A stretch of 64,000 bases of DNA from Sulfuricella sp. (GCA_041651995.1 JBAZID010000005.1:62001-126000); one strand, 5' to 3'. Counted from the first letter of the stretch, positions 34,604-44,381 are shown. Notes: generated by a model not told the origin, from the letters alone. A program made the numbers and translations.

Positions 34604-37399
34604 ATGACCGACAGCAATAAATTTATTTACGCCTTTGAAGAAGGTGACGGTAAAAACAGGATGCTGCTGGGCGGCAAAGGCGCCAATCTGTGCGAAATGA
34701 CGCAGATCGGGCTGAACGTGCCGCCGGGTTTTGTCATCAGCACCGAGGCCTGTCTCGCCTATCTGGAAAAAAATCAGTTGCCGGACGGGTTGATGGATGG
34801 CATCAAGACTCAAATGGCGGCGCTGGAACAAAAAACCGGCAAAGGTTTCGGCAGCAGCGACAACCCCCTGCTGGTGTCCGTGCGCTCCGGTTCAGCCATG
34901 TCCATGCCGGGAATGATGGACACCATCCTCAACCTTGGTCTGAATGAAACATCCCTGCCGGGCTTGATCAGGCAGACCGGCAACGAACGCTTTGCCTGGG
35001 ATGCCTACCGCCGCTTCATCCAGCTGTTCGGCAAGATCGCACTGGGGATCGGCGACGAACATTTCGATCAGGCCATGGCGGCAGTCAAGCGCAAATACGG
35101 CGCACCGCTGGATGTCGATCTCGCTGCAGATCATCTGAAGGAACTCGCAACCGGGTTTCTTGCCATCGTTGAACGCCACAGCGGCAAGCCTTTTCCGCAA
35201 AACCCCCTCGAACAACTGGAAATATCGGTAGGCGCAGTGTTCCGCTCGTGGATGGGCAAGCGCGCGGTGGATTACCGCAAGCAGTTCAGAATCACAAAAG
35301 ACCTGGCCAATGGCACCGCCGTCAACATCTGCACCATGGTATTCGGCAACATGGGCAACGATTCCGCCACCGGCGTGGGCTTCACCCGCAACCCCGGCAC
35401 CGGCGAGAACCTGATCTACGGCGAATACCTCACCAACGCCCAGGGCGAGGACGTGGTGGCGGGCATCCGCACCCCCAAGGCCATCGCCGAGATGGAACAG
35501 GAGATGCCGGAGATTTACCGCCAGCTGATCGTGCTGCACGACCGGCTGGAATCGCACTACAAGGAAGTGCAGGATTTCGAATTCACCATCGAAAAAAGCG
35601 TGCTTTACTGCCTGCAAACGCGCAACGGCAAGATGAACGCGCGCGCCATGGTGCGCAGTTCGGTGGAAATGTTTCACGAGGGGCTGATCAGCAAGGAGCG
35701 CGCCCTGCTGCGCGTCGAACCCCAGGTGCTGGAACAGCTGCTGGTGCCGCAATTGTCGCCCAACTTCAAGGGAAAATCGCTGGCGCAAGGCCTGCCCGCC
35801 TCTCCCGGCGCGGCTTCGGGCAAGATCGTGTTCGACGCCGATACAGCCGAGATTCGCGGCCGCGCTGGCGAGAAAATCATCCTGGTGCGCGAGGAAACCA
35901 AGCCGGAGGACATCCACGGCTTCTTTCAGGCCCAGGGCATCCTCACCAGCCGCGGCGGCAAGACCTCGCACGCCGCCGTGGTGGCACGCGGCATGGGCAA
36001 GCCCTGCGTCTCCGGCTGCGAGCAGATCGTGATCAACGATGTGCTGCGCAGCGCCATCATCGGCGAAACCACCCTGCACGAGGGCGACATCATCACCATC
36101 GACGGCGGCAGCGGCCATGTCTATGCCGGCGAAGTGCCCACCGTGGAAGCCGAATTCTCGCCGGAAATGGGCGTCCTGCTGGGCTGGGCGGACGAGGTGG
36201 CGCGATTGAAAGTCATGGCCAATGCCGACACCCCGGAATCCGCCGCCAAGGCGCGTGAATTCGGCGCCATGGGCATCGGCCTGTGCCGCACCGAACGGAT
36301 GTTCAACGGCACCGACCGCCTGCCCATCGTGCAGGAAATGATCCTGGCGGAAACGCTGGAGCTGCGCCAGGTCGCGCTCGACCGCCTGCTGCCGATCCAG
36401 CGTTCCGACTTCAAGGGCATCTTCAAGGCCATGAAGGGTTTGCCGGTGACCATCCGCCTGCTCGATCCGCCGATGCATGAATTCCTGCCCAGCGCCGCGC
36501 AGCTCGAACTGGAAATCGCCCACCTGCACCAGCTGAGCGATACCATCAACGGCCTGGAAGAGCTGCCGGAAACCCTGAAACTGCTCAATCCCAAGCTCTA
36601 CCAGCAATACGCCGATGGGCTGACCCAGTTGATGGGTGGACTGACCACTTTCAAGGCATCACATCTGGAAGAGGATGTGATCAGCAAGAAGGAAAAAATC
36701 CTCAAAAAAGTACGCGCCCTGGCGGAAGTCAACCCCATGCTGGGGCACCGTGGCGTGCGCCTCGGCATCACCTACCCCGAAATCTACTCGATGCAGATCC
36801 AGGCGATCCTGGAAGCAGCGGCCCTGTGCGCGCGGGAAGGCATCGAAATCTATCCTGAAATCATGGTGCCGCAGGTCGCCACCGTGGAGGAACTGACGCG
36901 CATTCACAGTTATGTACAGCGCATCCACAAAATCGTCGAACTGACCCACGGCATCAACGTGAAATTCAAGTTCGGTTCGATGATGGAAGTGGTGCGCGGC
37001 TGTCTGCGCGCCGGGCGCATGGCGGAAACCGCCGAATTCTTCTCCTTCGGCACCAACGACCTGACCCAGGCCACCTTCTCCTTCAGCCGCGAAGACGCCG
37101 AGAACAAGTTCCTGCCCGCCTACAACGAAACCGGCATCTTGCAGGACAACCCCTTCGAAGTACTGGACATCAAGGGCGTCGGGCAATTGATGAAAATGGC
37201 GGTGGACAACGGGCGCAAAACCCGGCCGGATCTGAAGGTGGGCATCTGCGGCGAGCATGGCGGCCATCCCGGCTCGATCCACTTCTGCCATCACATCGGC
37301 CTGAGCTATGTGTCCTGTTCCGGCCCGCGCGTGCCGATCGCAAGGCTCGCGGCAGCGCAAGCCAGGTTGCAGGAAAATGAGTACCAGCTTCCGGGTTGA
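34604..37399 (+). CDS. ppdK: Pyruvate, phosphate dikinase
   Basis: 931 residues, somewhat longer than the usual ~880. The ATP-grasp domain begins MLLGGKGANLCEMT; the swivelling phospho-His domain has LTSRGGKTSHAAVVARGMG; the PEP/pyruvate barrel ends with VGICGEHGGHPGS, containing the active Cys. It interconverts pyruvate and PEP using ATP and phosphate. The start has AGGGGA upstream. The reverse strand carries a 571-codon open frame that is a codon-bias shadow. Confidence 0.96.
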   Translation: MTDSNKFIYAFEEGDGKNRMLLGGKGANLCEMTQIGLNVPPGFVISTEACLAYLEKNQLPDGLMDGIKTQMAALEQKTGKGFGSSDNPLLVSVRSGSAMSMPGMMDTILNLGLNETSLPGLIRQTGNERFAWDAYRRFIQLFGKIALGIGDEHFDQAMAAVKRKYGAPLDVDLAADHLKELATGFLAIVERHSGKPFPQNPLEQLEISVGAVFRSWMGKRAVDYRKQFRITKDLANGTAVNICTMVFGNMGNDSATGVGFTRNPGTGENLIYGEYLTNAQGEDVVAGIRTPKAIAEMEQEMPEIYRQLIVLHDRLESHYKEVQDFEFTIEKSVLYCLQTRNGKMNARAMVRSSVEMFHEGLISKERALLRVEPQVLEQLLVPQLSPNFKGKSLAQGLPASPGAASGKIVFDADTAEIRGRAGEKIILVREETKPEDIHGFFQAQGILTSRGGKTSHAAVVARGMGKPCVSGCEQIVINDVLRSAIIGETTLHEGDIITIDGGSGHVYAGEVPTVEAEFSPEMGVLLGWADEVARLKVMANADTPESAAKAREFGAMGIGLCRTERMFNGTDRLPIVQEMILAETLELRQVALDRLLPIQRSDFKGIFKAMKGLPVTIRLLDPPMHEFLPSAAQLELEIAHLHQLSDTINGLEELPETLKLLNPKLYQQYADGLTQLMGGLTTFKASHLEEDVISKKEKILKKVRALAEVNPMLGHRGVRLGITYPEIYSMQIQAILEAAALCAREGIEIYPEIMVPQVATVEELTRIHSYVQRIHKIVELTHGINVKFKFGSMMEVVRGCLRAGRMAETAEFFSFGTNDLTQATFSFSREDAENKFLPAYNETGILQDNPFEVLDIKGVGQLMKMAVDNGRKTRPDLKVGICGEHGGHPGSIHFCHHIGLSYVSCSGPRVPIARLAAAQARLQENEYQLPG

Positions 37400-37446
37400 C
37401 GCGGAACCCCTGTTTTTTAGGCACCATTTTCTGATACCATTATCGA

Positions 37447-37701
37447 ATGAAACGAAAACACCATCGCACTCTGGAACTCATCTTCGCCCGGCCTGTCTCG
37501 GCAAATGTAAGATGGGCTGACATCGAGGCGCTACTCCGGGAGCTTGGTGCGGAATTTGAGGAACGCGAAGGCTCGCGAGTCGAGGTGTTTCTGTTCGGTC
37601 TGGTGAGAGTATTTCATCGCCCCCACCCATCACCGGACACGGACAAGGGCGCTGTCGCGGCAATTCGCAAATGGCTGGAAGAAAACGGAGTAAAACCATG
37701 A
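37447..37701 (+). CDS. hicA: HicA-family mRNA interferase toxin
   Basis: 84 residues, double-stranded RNA-binding-like fold of the HicA family: ARPVSANVRWADIEALLRELG, GSRVEVFLFG, and the ending AAIRKWLEENGVKP. In this branch the catalytic His region is FHRPHPSP. It would cleave mRNA when freed from HicB. Its TGA overlaps the hicB ATG as ATGA. Confidence 0.88.
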   Translation: MKRKHHRTLELIFARPVSANVRWADIEALLRELGAEFEEREGSRVEVFLFGLVRVFHRPHPSPDTDKGAVAAIRKWLEENGVKP

Positions 37702-38033
37702 ATACCATGACAATTAACGGCTATCAGGCGGTCATCGCCTTTGACCCCGATATTCAAATGTTCCGGGGTGAATTCTTGGGCTTGAATGGCGGGGCCGACT
37801 TCTATGCTGCCGACGTGGCTGGGCTGAAGCATGAAGGTGAAATTTCCCTGCGCGTGTTCCTGGAAGCATGCGAACGTCGCGGCATCGAGCCGCGCAAGCA
37901 CTTCTCGGGCAAGTTCTCCCTGCGGGTTGACCCTGCCACCCACGAAGCCGCCGCCATCGCCGCCGCTGCTCACGGCCAGAGCCTGAACCAATGGGCGACA
38001 GAAGCCATCAGGCAGGCTGCATTGGCCAGGTAA
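37698..38033 (+). CDS. hicB: HicB-family antitoxin
   Basis: 111 residues from the ATG at 37698, which overlaps the hicA stop; the longer frame lies inside hicA. The N-terminal partially degraded RNase H-like HicB domain (VIAFDPDIQMFRGEFLGLNG) is followed by a C-terminal ribbon-helix-helix (KFSLRVDPATHEAAAIAAAAHG) for operator binding and autoregulation. Confidence 0.9.
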   Translation: MNTMTINGYQAVIAFDPDIQMFRGEFLGLNGGADFYAADVAGLKHEGEISLRVFLEACERRGIEPRKHFSGKFSLRVDPATHEAAAIAAAAHGQSLNQWATEAIRQAALAR

Positions 38034-38191
38034 AGGCGCAGCAGGTACCCGGTAGAGGCCAGTTCGTGCTTTCCGCCGATGAAATTTTCGCTATCGACAA
38101 TGCCAGGCTTAAGCTGCCGGTCAGCACCTTGAGCACCGGCGACAGAGTATTGATCAAACCCGCCCTGGATAAAGTCATCGGCGAATACTGA
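37991..38191 (+). other. Short open frame after hicB, possible gene remnant
   Basis: The frame overlaps the 3' end of hicB and continues to 38191. Its last ~50 codons (FVLSADEIFAIDNARLKLPV, then TGDRVLIKPALDKVIGEY) have protein-like composition. No ribosome site of its own is visible and I do not recognise it. It may be the tail of a gene truncated when hicAB arrived, or chance. Confidence 0.25.
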
Positions 38192-38327
38192 GCAACCGTG
38201 TGGGCACGGCTTGACAGCCTCCCCCTGCAATTGCCACATGACTATCAAGCCAGCCCGGCAGCGGGAATGCTCCCATTTGCGCAGGGAGTTCGGTGTAGCC
38301 GTCACCCAGGGCATGGGCAGGTTTTTC

Positions 38328-38846
38328 TTATTCTTCCATCGTCGCCGTATCCGGAAACAGCACTTCGGTAAAACCGAACTGGCTCATGTCGCTCATCCGC
38401 ATCGGGTAGAGGATGCCGTTCAGATGATCGCATTCGTGCTGCACCACCCGGGCATGAAAACCGGTGACGGTACGGTCTATGGGCTGGCCTGCGAGGTCAA
38501 AACCACGGTAGCGCAGGTGCTTGTGGCGAAGCACCTTGCCCCGCATCCCTGGCAGCGACAGGCACCCTTCCCAGCCTGGCTCCATCTCATCGCCGGGATA
38601 TTCCAGCTCCGGGTTGAGCAGCACGGTATCCGGCACTGTTTCGGCATCCGGGTAACGCGGATTCCGGGCGACCCCGAATATCACCACCTGCAAGCCAATA
38701 CCGATTTGCGGCGCAGCCAGACCGGCACCGTTGAGCGCCTGCATGGTATCCCGCATATCAGAAACGAGCGCGTGCAATTCGGGCGTATCAAACACCTTCA
38801 CCGGCCGGGCAATCTCCAGCAGGCGCGTATCGCCCATCCTGAGCAC
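38328..38846 (-). CDS. def: Peptide deformylase
   Basis: About 172 residues. All three deformylase motifs are present: GAGLAAPQIGIG, EGCLSLPG and QHECDHLNG (the metal ligands Cys and two His). It removes the N-formyl group from nascent proteins. The start is uncertain; GTG at 38846, four bases after the phosphorylase stop, gives the usual N terminus VLRMGDTRLLEIARPV. It is usually beside fmt, but here it follows the nucleoside phosphorylase gene. Confidence 0.94.
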   Translation of the reverse strand: MLRMGDTRLLEIARPVKVFDTPELHALVSDMRDTMQALNGAGLAAPQIGIGLQVVIFGVARNPRYPDAETVPDTVLLNPELEYPGDEMEPGWEGCLSLPGMRGKVLRHKHLRYRGFDLAGQPIDRTVTGFHARVVQHECDHLNGILYPMRMSDMSQFGFTEVLFPDTATMEE

Positions 38847-38850
38847 GGCT

Positions 38851-39609
38851 CTAGCTGTCACGAAGCAAAACAACCTGATTGAGAATTTTCAGTACCCGCT
38901 GCATCGCCTGCTTGAGGATCACATCCACGGCATCATAGGCAATCGCATGCGCGCTTGAGCCGCGCCCGGCGGCGTAATTGGCCGAAACCGTCAGCGCCGC
39001 GTAGCACAGGCCGATTTCTCTCGCCAATGCTGCTTCCGGCATCCCGGTCATGCCCACCATGGTGGCGCCATCGCGCTCCAGGCGATTGATCTCCGCAGCC
39101 GTTTCCAGACGCGGCCCCTGAACTGCGGCATAGACGCCACCGTCAACGAACTCTTCCCCTGCCTGACGGCAGGCACGCATGCACAGTTGCCGAATTTCTT
39201 CACAGTAGGGCCAGGTGAAATCGATATGCACCACCGGCTTTGAACCGCAAGCTTCCTGACAGTCATGGTAGGTGCTTTTGCGCCCCCAGGTATAGTCGAT
39301 GATCTGATCCGGAACAGCGATGGTGCCGGGTTTCATGTTGGCATGAATGCCGCCGACGGTGGCGATGGAAATCACATCCTGTGCGCCTTCGGCATGCAGC
39401 GCCCACATATTGGCGCGGTAATTCACCTCATGCGGCGGAATGGTATGACCATAGCCGTGTCGCGCCAGAAAAACCACTTCCCGCCCATTGATCTCGCCGA
39501 ATGTCAGTGCGCCGGAAGGTTCGCCGTAGGGCGTCCTAACCACTTTGCGGCGAACTTCCTCCAGACCGGATATCTGCGTCAGACCGCTGCCCCCGATAAT
39601 TCCCAGCAT
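38851..39609 (-). CDS. S-methyl-5'-thioinosine/thioadenosine phosphorylase
   Basis: 252 residues, PNP/MTAP family: MLGIIGGSGLTQISGLEEV, RHGYGHTIPPHEVNYRANMWAL, VQGPRLETAAEI, GMTGMPEAALARE. Where MTA phosphorylases carry Asp residues for the adenine ring, this reads SANYAAGRG, which favours a 6-oxopurine and hence methylthioinosine, as in the Pseudomonas enzyme. The ATG overlaps the TAA of the HPRT gene (TAATG). Product hypoxanthine would feed that HPRT directly. Substrate assignment is inference. Confidence 0.88.
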   Translation of the reverse strand: MLGIIGGSGLTQISGLEEVRRKVVRTPYGEPSGALTFGEINGREVVFLARHGYGHTIPPHEVNYRANMWALHAEGAQDVISIATVGGIHANMKPGTIAVPDQIIDYTWGRKSTYHDCQEACGSKPVVHIDFTWPYCEEIRQLCMRACRQAGEEFVDGGVYAAVQGPRLETAAEINRLERDGATMVGMTGMPEAALAREIGLCYAALTVSANYAAGRGSSAHAIAYDAVDVILKQAMQRVLKILNQVVLLRDS

Positions 39610-40151
39610 TATAGAACCTCTTTCAAAGCATAAATCGCGGGCAGATTGCGCCACGCGCCACGAACATCCATTCCGAAACCGAACACGTAGCGATCAGCCA
39701 CATCGAGGCCAACAAAATCGGCCCGGATGGGTTTGGGGCGGCCGATCAGCTTGTTCACAAACACAGCGCTATAGCACTCCGCCGCACCCAGTTCCATCAC
39801 GCAGCGGCGTATTTCCGCCAGCGTAACGCCCTCGTCCAGAATATCATCCAGCACCAGCACCACACGTCCCTTGACATTCGAGGGAGGCGGAACTTTCCAC
39901 ACCATTTGCCCGCCCCGGATGGCATCCCCGTAGCGCGACACCTGCACATAATCAAAATCCAGAGGAAAATCCAGCAAAGGCAGCAACTGGCCTGCAAATA
40001 CCGTCGCACCGGTCATCACACTGAGTAGCAGCGGTTGCTTGCCGGCCAGCTGATGTGAAATCTCCCCGGCCAGACGCTGCATCACTTCATCCACTTCTGC
40101 GGCGGAAACCAGTTGTTCCGCTTCCTGGCGTATTTTCCATGCTTCATTCAT
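39609..40151 (-). CDS. Hypoxanthine-guanine phosphoribosyltransferase
   Basis: 180 residues from the ATG at 40151, with AGGGTG upstream. The PRPP-binding motif is VVLVLDDILDEGVTL; GRPKPIRADFVGLDVADRYVFGFGMD carries the purine-binding region. It converts hypoxanthine or guanine to IMP or GMP. It is translationally coupled to the thioinosine phosphorylase gene. Confidence 0.92.
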   Translation of the reverse strand: MNEAWKIRQEAEQLVSAAEVDEVMQRLAGEISHQLAGKQPLLLSVMTGATVFAGQLLPLLDFPLDFDYVQVSRYGDAIRGGQMVWKVPPPSNVKGRVVLVLDDILDEGVTLAEIRRCVMELGAAECYSAVFVNKLIGRPKPIRADFVGLDVADRYVFGFGMDVRGAWRNLPAIYALKEVL

Positions 40152-40167
40152 TATCGACACACCCTGT

Positions 40168-41091
40168 TTACAAATCACTCAGTACTTTGATATGCGCCGC
40201 CGCACTGCGCCCGAGCGCATGCAGGGCATAGCCGCCCTCCAGTGCCGAAACGATGCGGCTGTTGGCGTGGCGAGCGGCGACCTCCTTGAGTTTCCCGGTC
40301 ACCCAGACGTAATCCGCTTCCCTCAGGGCAAGACCGCCCATGTCATCTTCGCGGTGTGCATCGAAGCCGGCAGAAATGAACAGCATCTGCGGCTTGAAAC
40401 GCTCCAGCGCGGGGAGCCACTGCTCCACCACGGCTGCGCGAAAAGCGTCTCCCGCTGTCCCGGCGGGGAGGGGCACGTTGATGATGTGATCGTTGCCGCT
40501 GTCAGATCCGGAATAGGGATAATAAGGATGGCGGAAAGTCGAACACAGCATCACGCGCGGGTCGTCGTGAAAAATATCTTCCGTTCCGTTGCCGTGGTGC
40601 ACATCGAAATCGGCAATCGCCACCCGTTCCAGGCCATGTTGCATCAGGGCATGAGCCACCCCTACCGCAACATTGTTAAAAATGCAGAAACCGCCAGAAC
40701 TGGCGACGCCAGCGTGGTGGCCAGGCGGACGCACATTGCAGAAGGCATTTTCCGCCCGCCCGGACATCACCATATCAACCGCCAGAGCAACCGCGCCGGC
40801 TGCTCGCAGCGCGGCTTCCAGCGTATGTGAGTTCATCGCCGTGTCCGGGTCGAGATATGCCAGGCCGGCACCCGGCGCAGCGGCACGAATGCTTGCAATG
40901 TAGCCGGGACGATGCACCCGGGACAGCATTTCATCCGTCGCCAGCGGCGCCTCCTGGTGATCGAGAAACGGCAGCAGCCCCGATGCAATCAGCTGATCCT
41001 CGATGGCTTGGATACGTGCCGGACATTCTGGGTGATCCTTGCCCATATCGTGCTTGAGACAGCTGGGATGGGTTATGTAGGCGGTGTGCAT
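40168..41091 (-). CDS. Histone deacetylase-like zinc amidohydrolase
   Basis: 307 residues, class II HDAC/acetylpolyamine amidohydrolase family. It has RPPGHHAG (catalytic His pair), IADFDVHHGNGTEDIF (Zn ligands Asp and His) and ISAGFDAHREDDMGGL. The bacterial substrate may be an acetylated polyamine, an acylated protein or a small amide. It precedes the HPRT gene by 16 bp on the same strand. A PatZ-like acetyltransferase is divergently encoded next door, so a protein acetylation/deacetylation pair is possible but unproven. Confidence 0.9.
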   Translation of the reverse strand: MHTAYITHPSCLKHDMGKDHPECPARIQAIEDQLIASGLLPFLDHQEAPLATDEMLSRVHRPGYIASIRAAAPGAGLAYLDPDTAMNSHTLEAALRAAGAVALAVDMVMSGRAENAFCNVRPPGHHAGVASSGGFCIFNNVAVGVAHALMQHGLERVAIADFDVHHGNGTEDIFHDDPRVMLCSTFRHPYYPYSGSDSGNDHIINVPLPAGTAGDAFRAAVVEQWLPALERFKPQMLFISAGFDAHREDDMGGLALREADYVWVTGKLKEVAARHANSRIVSALEGGYALHALGRSAAAHIKVLSDL

Positions 41092-41163
41092 CCGGTTTTC
41101 GTCTATAGGTCTTATATAAGACTTGGGGTCATATTTTGTGGCACAATGGTCACAATCCGCTCC

Positions 41164-41169
41164 TATAAT
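41164..41169 (+). promoter_or_regulatory. Candidate -10 element (TATAAT) for the PatZ-like gene
   Basis: A consensus TATAAT at 41164-41169 lies 30 bases before the ATG at 41199. No good -35 box is visible at 17 bp. An 11-bp palindrome TTGTGGCACAA lies just upstream and could be an operator. Confidence 0.35.
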
Positions 41170-41198
41170 AACCTCACTCTTATTTGGATCGCAAAATC

Positions 41199-43877
41199 AT
41201 GGGCCAACACTACCTCAATCCCCTTTTCGCGCCAAAGTCCGTCGCGGTCTTCGGCGCCAGCGAACGTGTCGATTCGATCGGCCAGATCGTGTTCCAGAAC
41301 ATGATCGAAAGCGGCTTCCAGGGCGGACTTTACCCGATCAACCCGAAAAGCCCGGAAATTCAGGGCCGCAAGGCCTACACCTCGATTGCCGACATCGGAC
41401 AAGCAGTTGAACTGGCGGTCATCGCCACGCCGCCACAGACCGTACCGGACATTATCGAGGCTTGCGGCAAGCATGGCGTCAAGGCAGCGGTGATCATCAC
41501 CGCTGGCTTCGGCGAAACCGGCCCTCAGGGGCAGGTACTGGAAAAAGCCGTGCTGGATAACGCTCACCGCTACGGCATCCGCCTGATCGGCCCGAACTGT
41601 CTTGGCGTGATGCGGCCATCCATCGGCCTCAACGCCACCTTCAACAAGGGCGGCGCCAATAGCGGAAAGCTGGCCTTCGTGTCACAGTCCGGCGCGCTCT
41701 GCACCGCCATTCTGGACTGGGCGCAGAGCAATGATGTGGGCTTCTCCAGCGTGGTATCGATGGGCTCCTCGGCCGACGTGGATTTTGGCGAGATTCTCGA
41801 TTATCTGGTTTCCGACGCCCAGACCCAGAGCATCCTGCTTTACATCGAGGGCATCCGCAACGCGCGCAGCTTCATGAGCGCGATCCGTGCCGCCGCCCGC
41901 ATCAAGCCGGTGATTCTGGTCAAGGTCGGGCGCCACGCCGCAGGCTCCAAGGCCGCCATGTCGCATACCGCCTCGCTGGTGGGTTCGGACGATGTGTTCG
42001 ATGCCGCGGTCAGCCGCGCCGGTGTGGTGCGGGTGCAGACCATCACCCAGTTGTTTGCCGCAGCCAAGGCGATGGCTTCTGGCTTCCGTCCCATCGGCAA
42101 CCGCCTCGCCATCGTCACCAACGGCGGCGGGCCGGGCGTGATGGCAACCGACCGCGCCTCGGACTTGGGGCTGACCATCGCCACCCTGTCCGACGCCACC
42201 ATCGAGCAACTCAACCAGGTATTGCCGCCCAACTGGCCTCATGCCAATCCGGTGGACATTATCGGCGACGCCCAGGCCGACCGTTACCACCATGCCGTCA
42301 AGGCCTGCCTGGAAGACAATAACGTGGATGGCGTGCTCGCCATTCTTACCCCGCAGGCCATGACCAAGCCGCTGGAAGCCGCCAATACGGTGATCGAGCT
42401 TGCCAACCAGTACAGCAAGCCTCTGCTGGCCTGCTGGATGGGCGATTCCCAGGTAGCGGAAGCGCGCGCTGCCTTTGCCGCCGCCAGAAAACCCAGTTTC
42501 CGCACTCCGGAACCGGCGGTGGAGGTGTTCTCCTATCTGTCGGACTACTATCGCAACCAGAAACTGCTGATGCAGATGCCGGGACCGCTGTCTCACCACC
42601 TGGAGCCGGACGTCGAGGGTGCGCGCATGGTAATCGACGGCGCGCTGCTGGAGCGGCGCAAGGTGCTCAACGAGATGGAATCAAAAGCGCTGCTCTCTGC
42701 ATTCCACATCCCGGTGGCAAAAACCATGATCGCGCGCAGCCCCAACGAGGCACTGCTGATCGCGGAGCAACTGGGCTTCCCGGTGGCGATGAAAGTCAAT
42801 TCGCGCGACATCACCCACAAGACCGATGCCGGGGGCGTGCTGCTCAATCTCGGCAACGCCCAGGCAGTGCGCACCGCCTATCATGAAATCATGGAAAATG
42901 TGCAGCACAACCGCCCCAACGCGCACATGGACGGCATCTCGATCGAACCCATGATCGTCAAGCCCAATGGCCGCGAGCTCATGGTCGGGGTGACCAACGA
43001 TCCGGTATTCGGCCCGGTGATCACCTTCGGCGCCGGCGGAACCATGGTGGAAATCATGGGAGACCGTTCCGTCACCCTGCCGCCGCTCAATACCTTCCTG
43101 GTCAAGGACCTGATCCAGGGCACGCATGTCGCCAAAATGCTGGGCGCCTTCCGCCACATGCCCCCGGCCAACATGGCGGCGCTCGAAAGCGTATTGCTGC
43201 GCGTGTCGGAAATGGTGTGCGAACTGCCCCTGCTGATGGAAATGGACATCAACCCGCTGATCGTGGACGAGCACGGCGCACTGGCAGCCGATGCGCGCGT
43301 GGTGGTGGAATACCGCCAGCCCAGCGCCGACCGCTATGCCCACATGGCAATTTACCCCTATCCCACGCATTTGATCAGCCACTGGCAACTGGCCGATGGC
43401 ACCAACATCGTCATTCGCCCCATCCGCCCGGAAGACGCCGAGCTGGAGCAGAAATTCGTCCACGACCTGTCAGAGGAATCGCGCTATTTCCGCTTCATGC
43501 GCAGCGTGCAGGAACTGTCGCCCGAGATGCTGTCACGATTCACCCAGATCGACTACAGCCGCGAAATGGCGATCATCGCCGTCACACAGGAACACGGCAG
43601 CGAGCTGGAACTCGGCGTGTGCCGCTTCGCCATCAACCCGGATGGTGAAAGCTGCGAATTCGCGCTGGTGGTTGCCGATGCCATGCGCGGCAAGGGCCTC
43701 GGCCAGAAACTGATGACCGCGCTGATGGATGCCGCCCGCTCCAAGGGCCTGAAAACCATCGAGGGTGAAGTCCTCAAAAACAATACCAGCATGCTCAAGC
43801 TCATGACGCGCCTGGGTTTCAGCATCGAAACCAGTCCGGAAGACGAGGGCATCAAGAATGTCAGAAAGGTGCTATGA
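41199..43877 (+). CDS. PatZ-like protein: NDP-forming acyl-CoA synthetase domains fused to GNAT acetyltransferase
   Basis: 892 residues. The N-terminal CoA-binding domain has SVAVFGASERVDSIGQ. Ligase-CoA domains contain SHTASLVGSDDVFDAA and an ATP-grasp domain contains KVNSRDITHKTDAGGV. The C-terminal GNAT domain (about 730-892: LGVCRFAINPDGESCEFALV, MRGKGLGQKLMTALMDAA) binds acetyl-CoA. The order and length match PatZ/Pat lysine acetyltransferases, which acetylate and often inactivate acyl-CoA synthetases. I start at ATG 41199; a TTG five codons earlier is in frame. Confidence 0.88.
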   Translation: MGQHYLNPLFAPKSVAVFGASERVDSIGQIVFQNMIESGFQGGLYPINPKSPEIQGRKAYTSIADIGQAVELAVIATPPQTVPDIIEACGKHGVKAAVIITAGFGETGPQGQVLEKAVLDNAHRYGIRLIGPNCLGVMRPSIGLNATFNKGGANSGKLAFVSQSGALCTAILDWAQSNDVGFSSVVSMGSSADVDFGEILDYLVSDAQTQSILLYIEGIRNARSFMSAIRAAARIKPVILVKVGRHAAGSKAAMSHTASLVGSDDVFDAAVSRAGVVRVQTITQLFAAAKAMASGFRPIGNRLAIVTNGGGPGVMATDRASDLGLTIATLSDATIEQLNQVLPPNWPHANPVDIIGDAQADRYHHAVKACLEDNNVDGVLAILTPQAMTKPLEAANTVIELANQYSKPLLACWMGDSQVAEARAAFAAARKPSFRTPEPAVEVFSYLSDYYRNQKLLMQMPGPLSHHLEPDVEGARMVIDGALLERRKVLNEMESKALLSAFHIPVAKTMIARSPNEALLIAEQLGFPVAMKVNSRDITHKTDAGGVLLNLGNAQAVRTAYHEIMENVQHNRPNAHMDGISIEPMIVKPNGRELMVGVTNDPVFGPVITFGAGGTMVEIMGDRSVTLPPLNTFLVKDLIQGTHVAKMLGAFRHMPPANMAALESVLLRVSEMVCELPLLMEMDINPLIVDEHGALAADARVVVEYRQPSADRYAHMAIYPYPTHLISHWQLADGTNIVIRPIRPEDAELEQKFVHDLSEESRYFRFMRSVQELSPEMLSRFTQIDYSREMAIIAVTQEHGSELELGVCRFAINPDGESCEFALVVADAMRGKGLGQKLMTALMDAARSKGLKTIEGEVLKNNTSMLKLMTRLGFSIETSPEDEGIKNVRKVL

Positions 43878-43961
43878 ACCCAGATAGTTCATTAGCCGTT
43901 TGGGTATCGGAAAATCAATGAGTTGCAGGTCGGTTTTTAACCCGACATATTCACCCGGAAC

Positions 43962-44381
43962 CTAACTTTTCCATGGATTGAATATCTCAACCCCGGTTGG
44001 CGCGAAGTCGACCACGTTGCGCGTGACAACGGTCATTCCGTGAACCAGGGCCGTTGCTGCAATGAGGGCATCCCGGTCAGAGCGCGGATCTGGTACGTGC
44101 AGCCTCGCGCAGCGCTGCGCCACTGCGGTATCGATGGCAAGTATGCGACCGGAAAACACTGGCAGTACATGGCCGTCCAGCCAAGCCCGAAGCACTGCCC
44201 CTTGCGATGGGTCACGCCGCTCGACCAGCAGAATGCCGGTTTCCAGTTCCAGGATGGTAATGGCCGACAAAAAAAGGCTTGTAGCCGAAACACTTTCTGC
44301 CCATGCCCTGACATTCTGGTCAGCCTTGCCGGACTTTGCCTTGCGCAATTCGGAAACAATATTGGTGTCGAGCAGGTACAT
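43962..44381 (-). CDS. PIN-domain toxin (VapC/FitB-like)
   Basis: 139 residues. The PIN-domain acidic residues are visible: Asp in MYLLDTNIVSE, Glu in ILELETGI, Asp in RSDRDALIAATA and a final TRNVVDF. It would be an endoribonuclease neutralised by the antitoxin whose TGA overlaps its ATG. The LDTNIVSELRK start is typical of the FitB branch. Confidence 0.9.
   Translation of the reverse strand: MYLLDTNIVSELRKAKSGKADQNVRAWAESVSATSLFLSAITILELETGILLVERRDPSQGAVLRAWLDGHVLPVFSGRILAIDTAVAQRCARLHVPDPRSDRDALIAATALVHGMTVVTRNVVDFAPTGVEIFNPWKS

Noticed and set aside
34892..36607. 571-codon minus-strand open frame inside ppdK
   Set aside because: Antisense to a fully conserved ppdK; His/Gln/Gly-rich shadow composition.
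41137..41153. CRP-like site (TGTGG...TCACA) before the PatZ-like gene
   Set aside because: The half-sites are 8 bp apart, not 6, and one half is imperfect.
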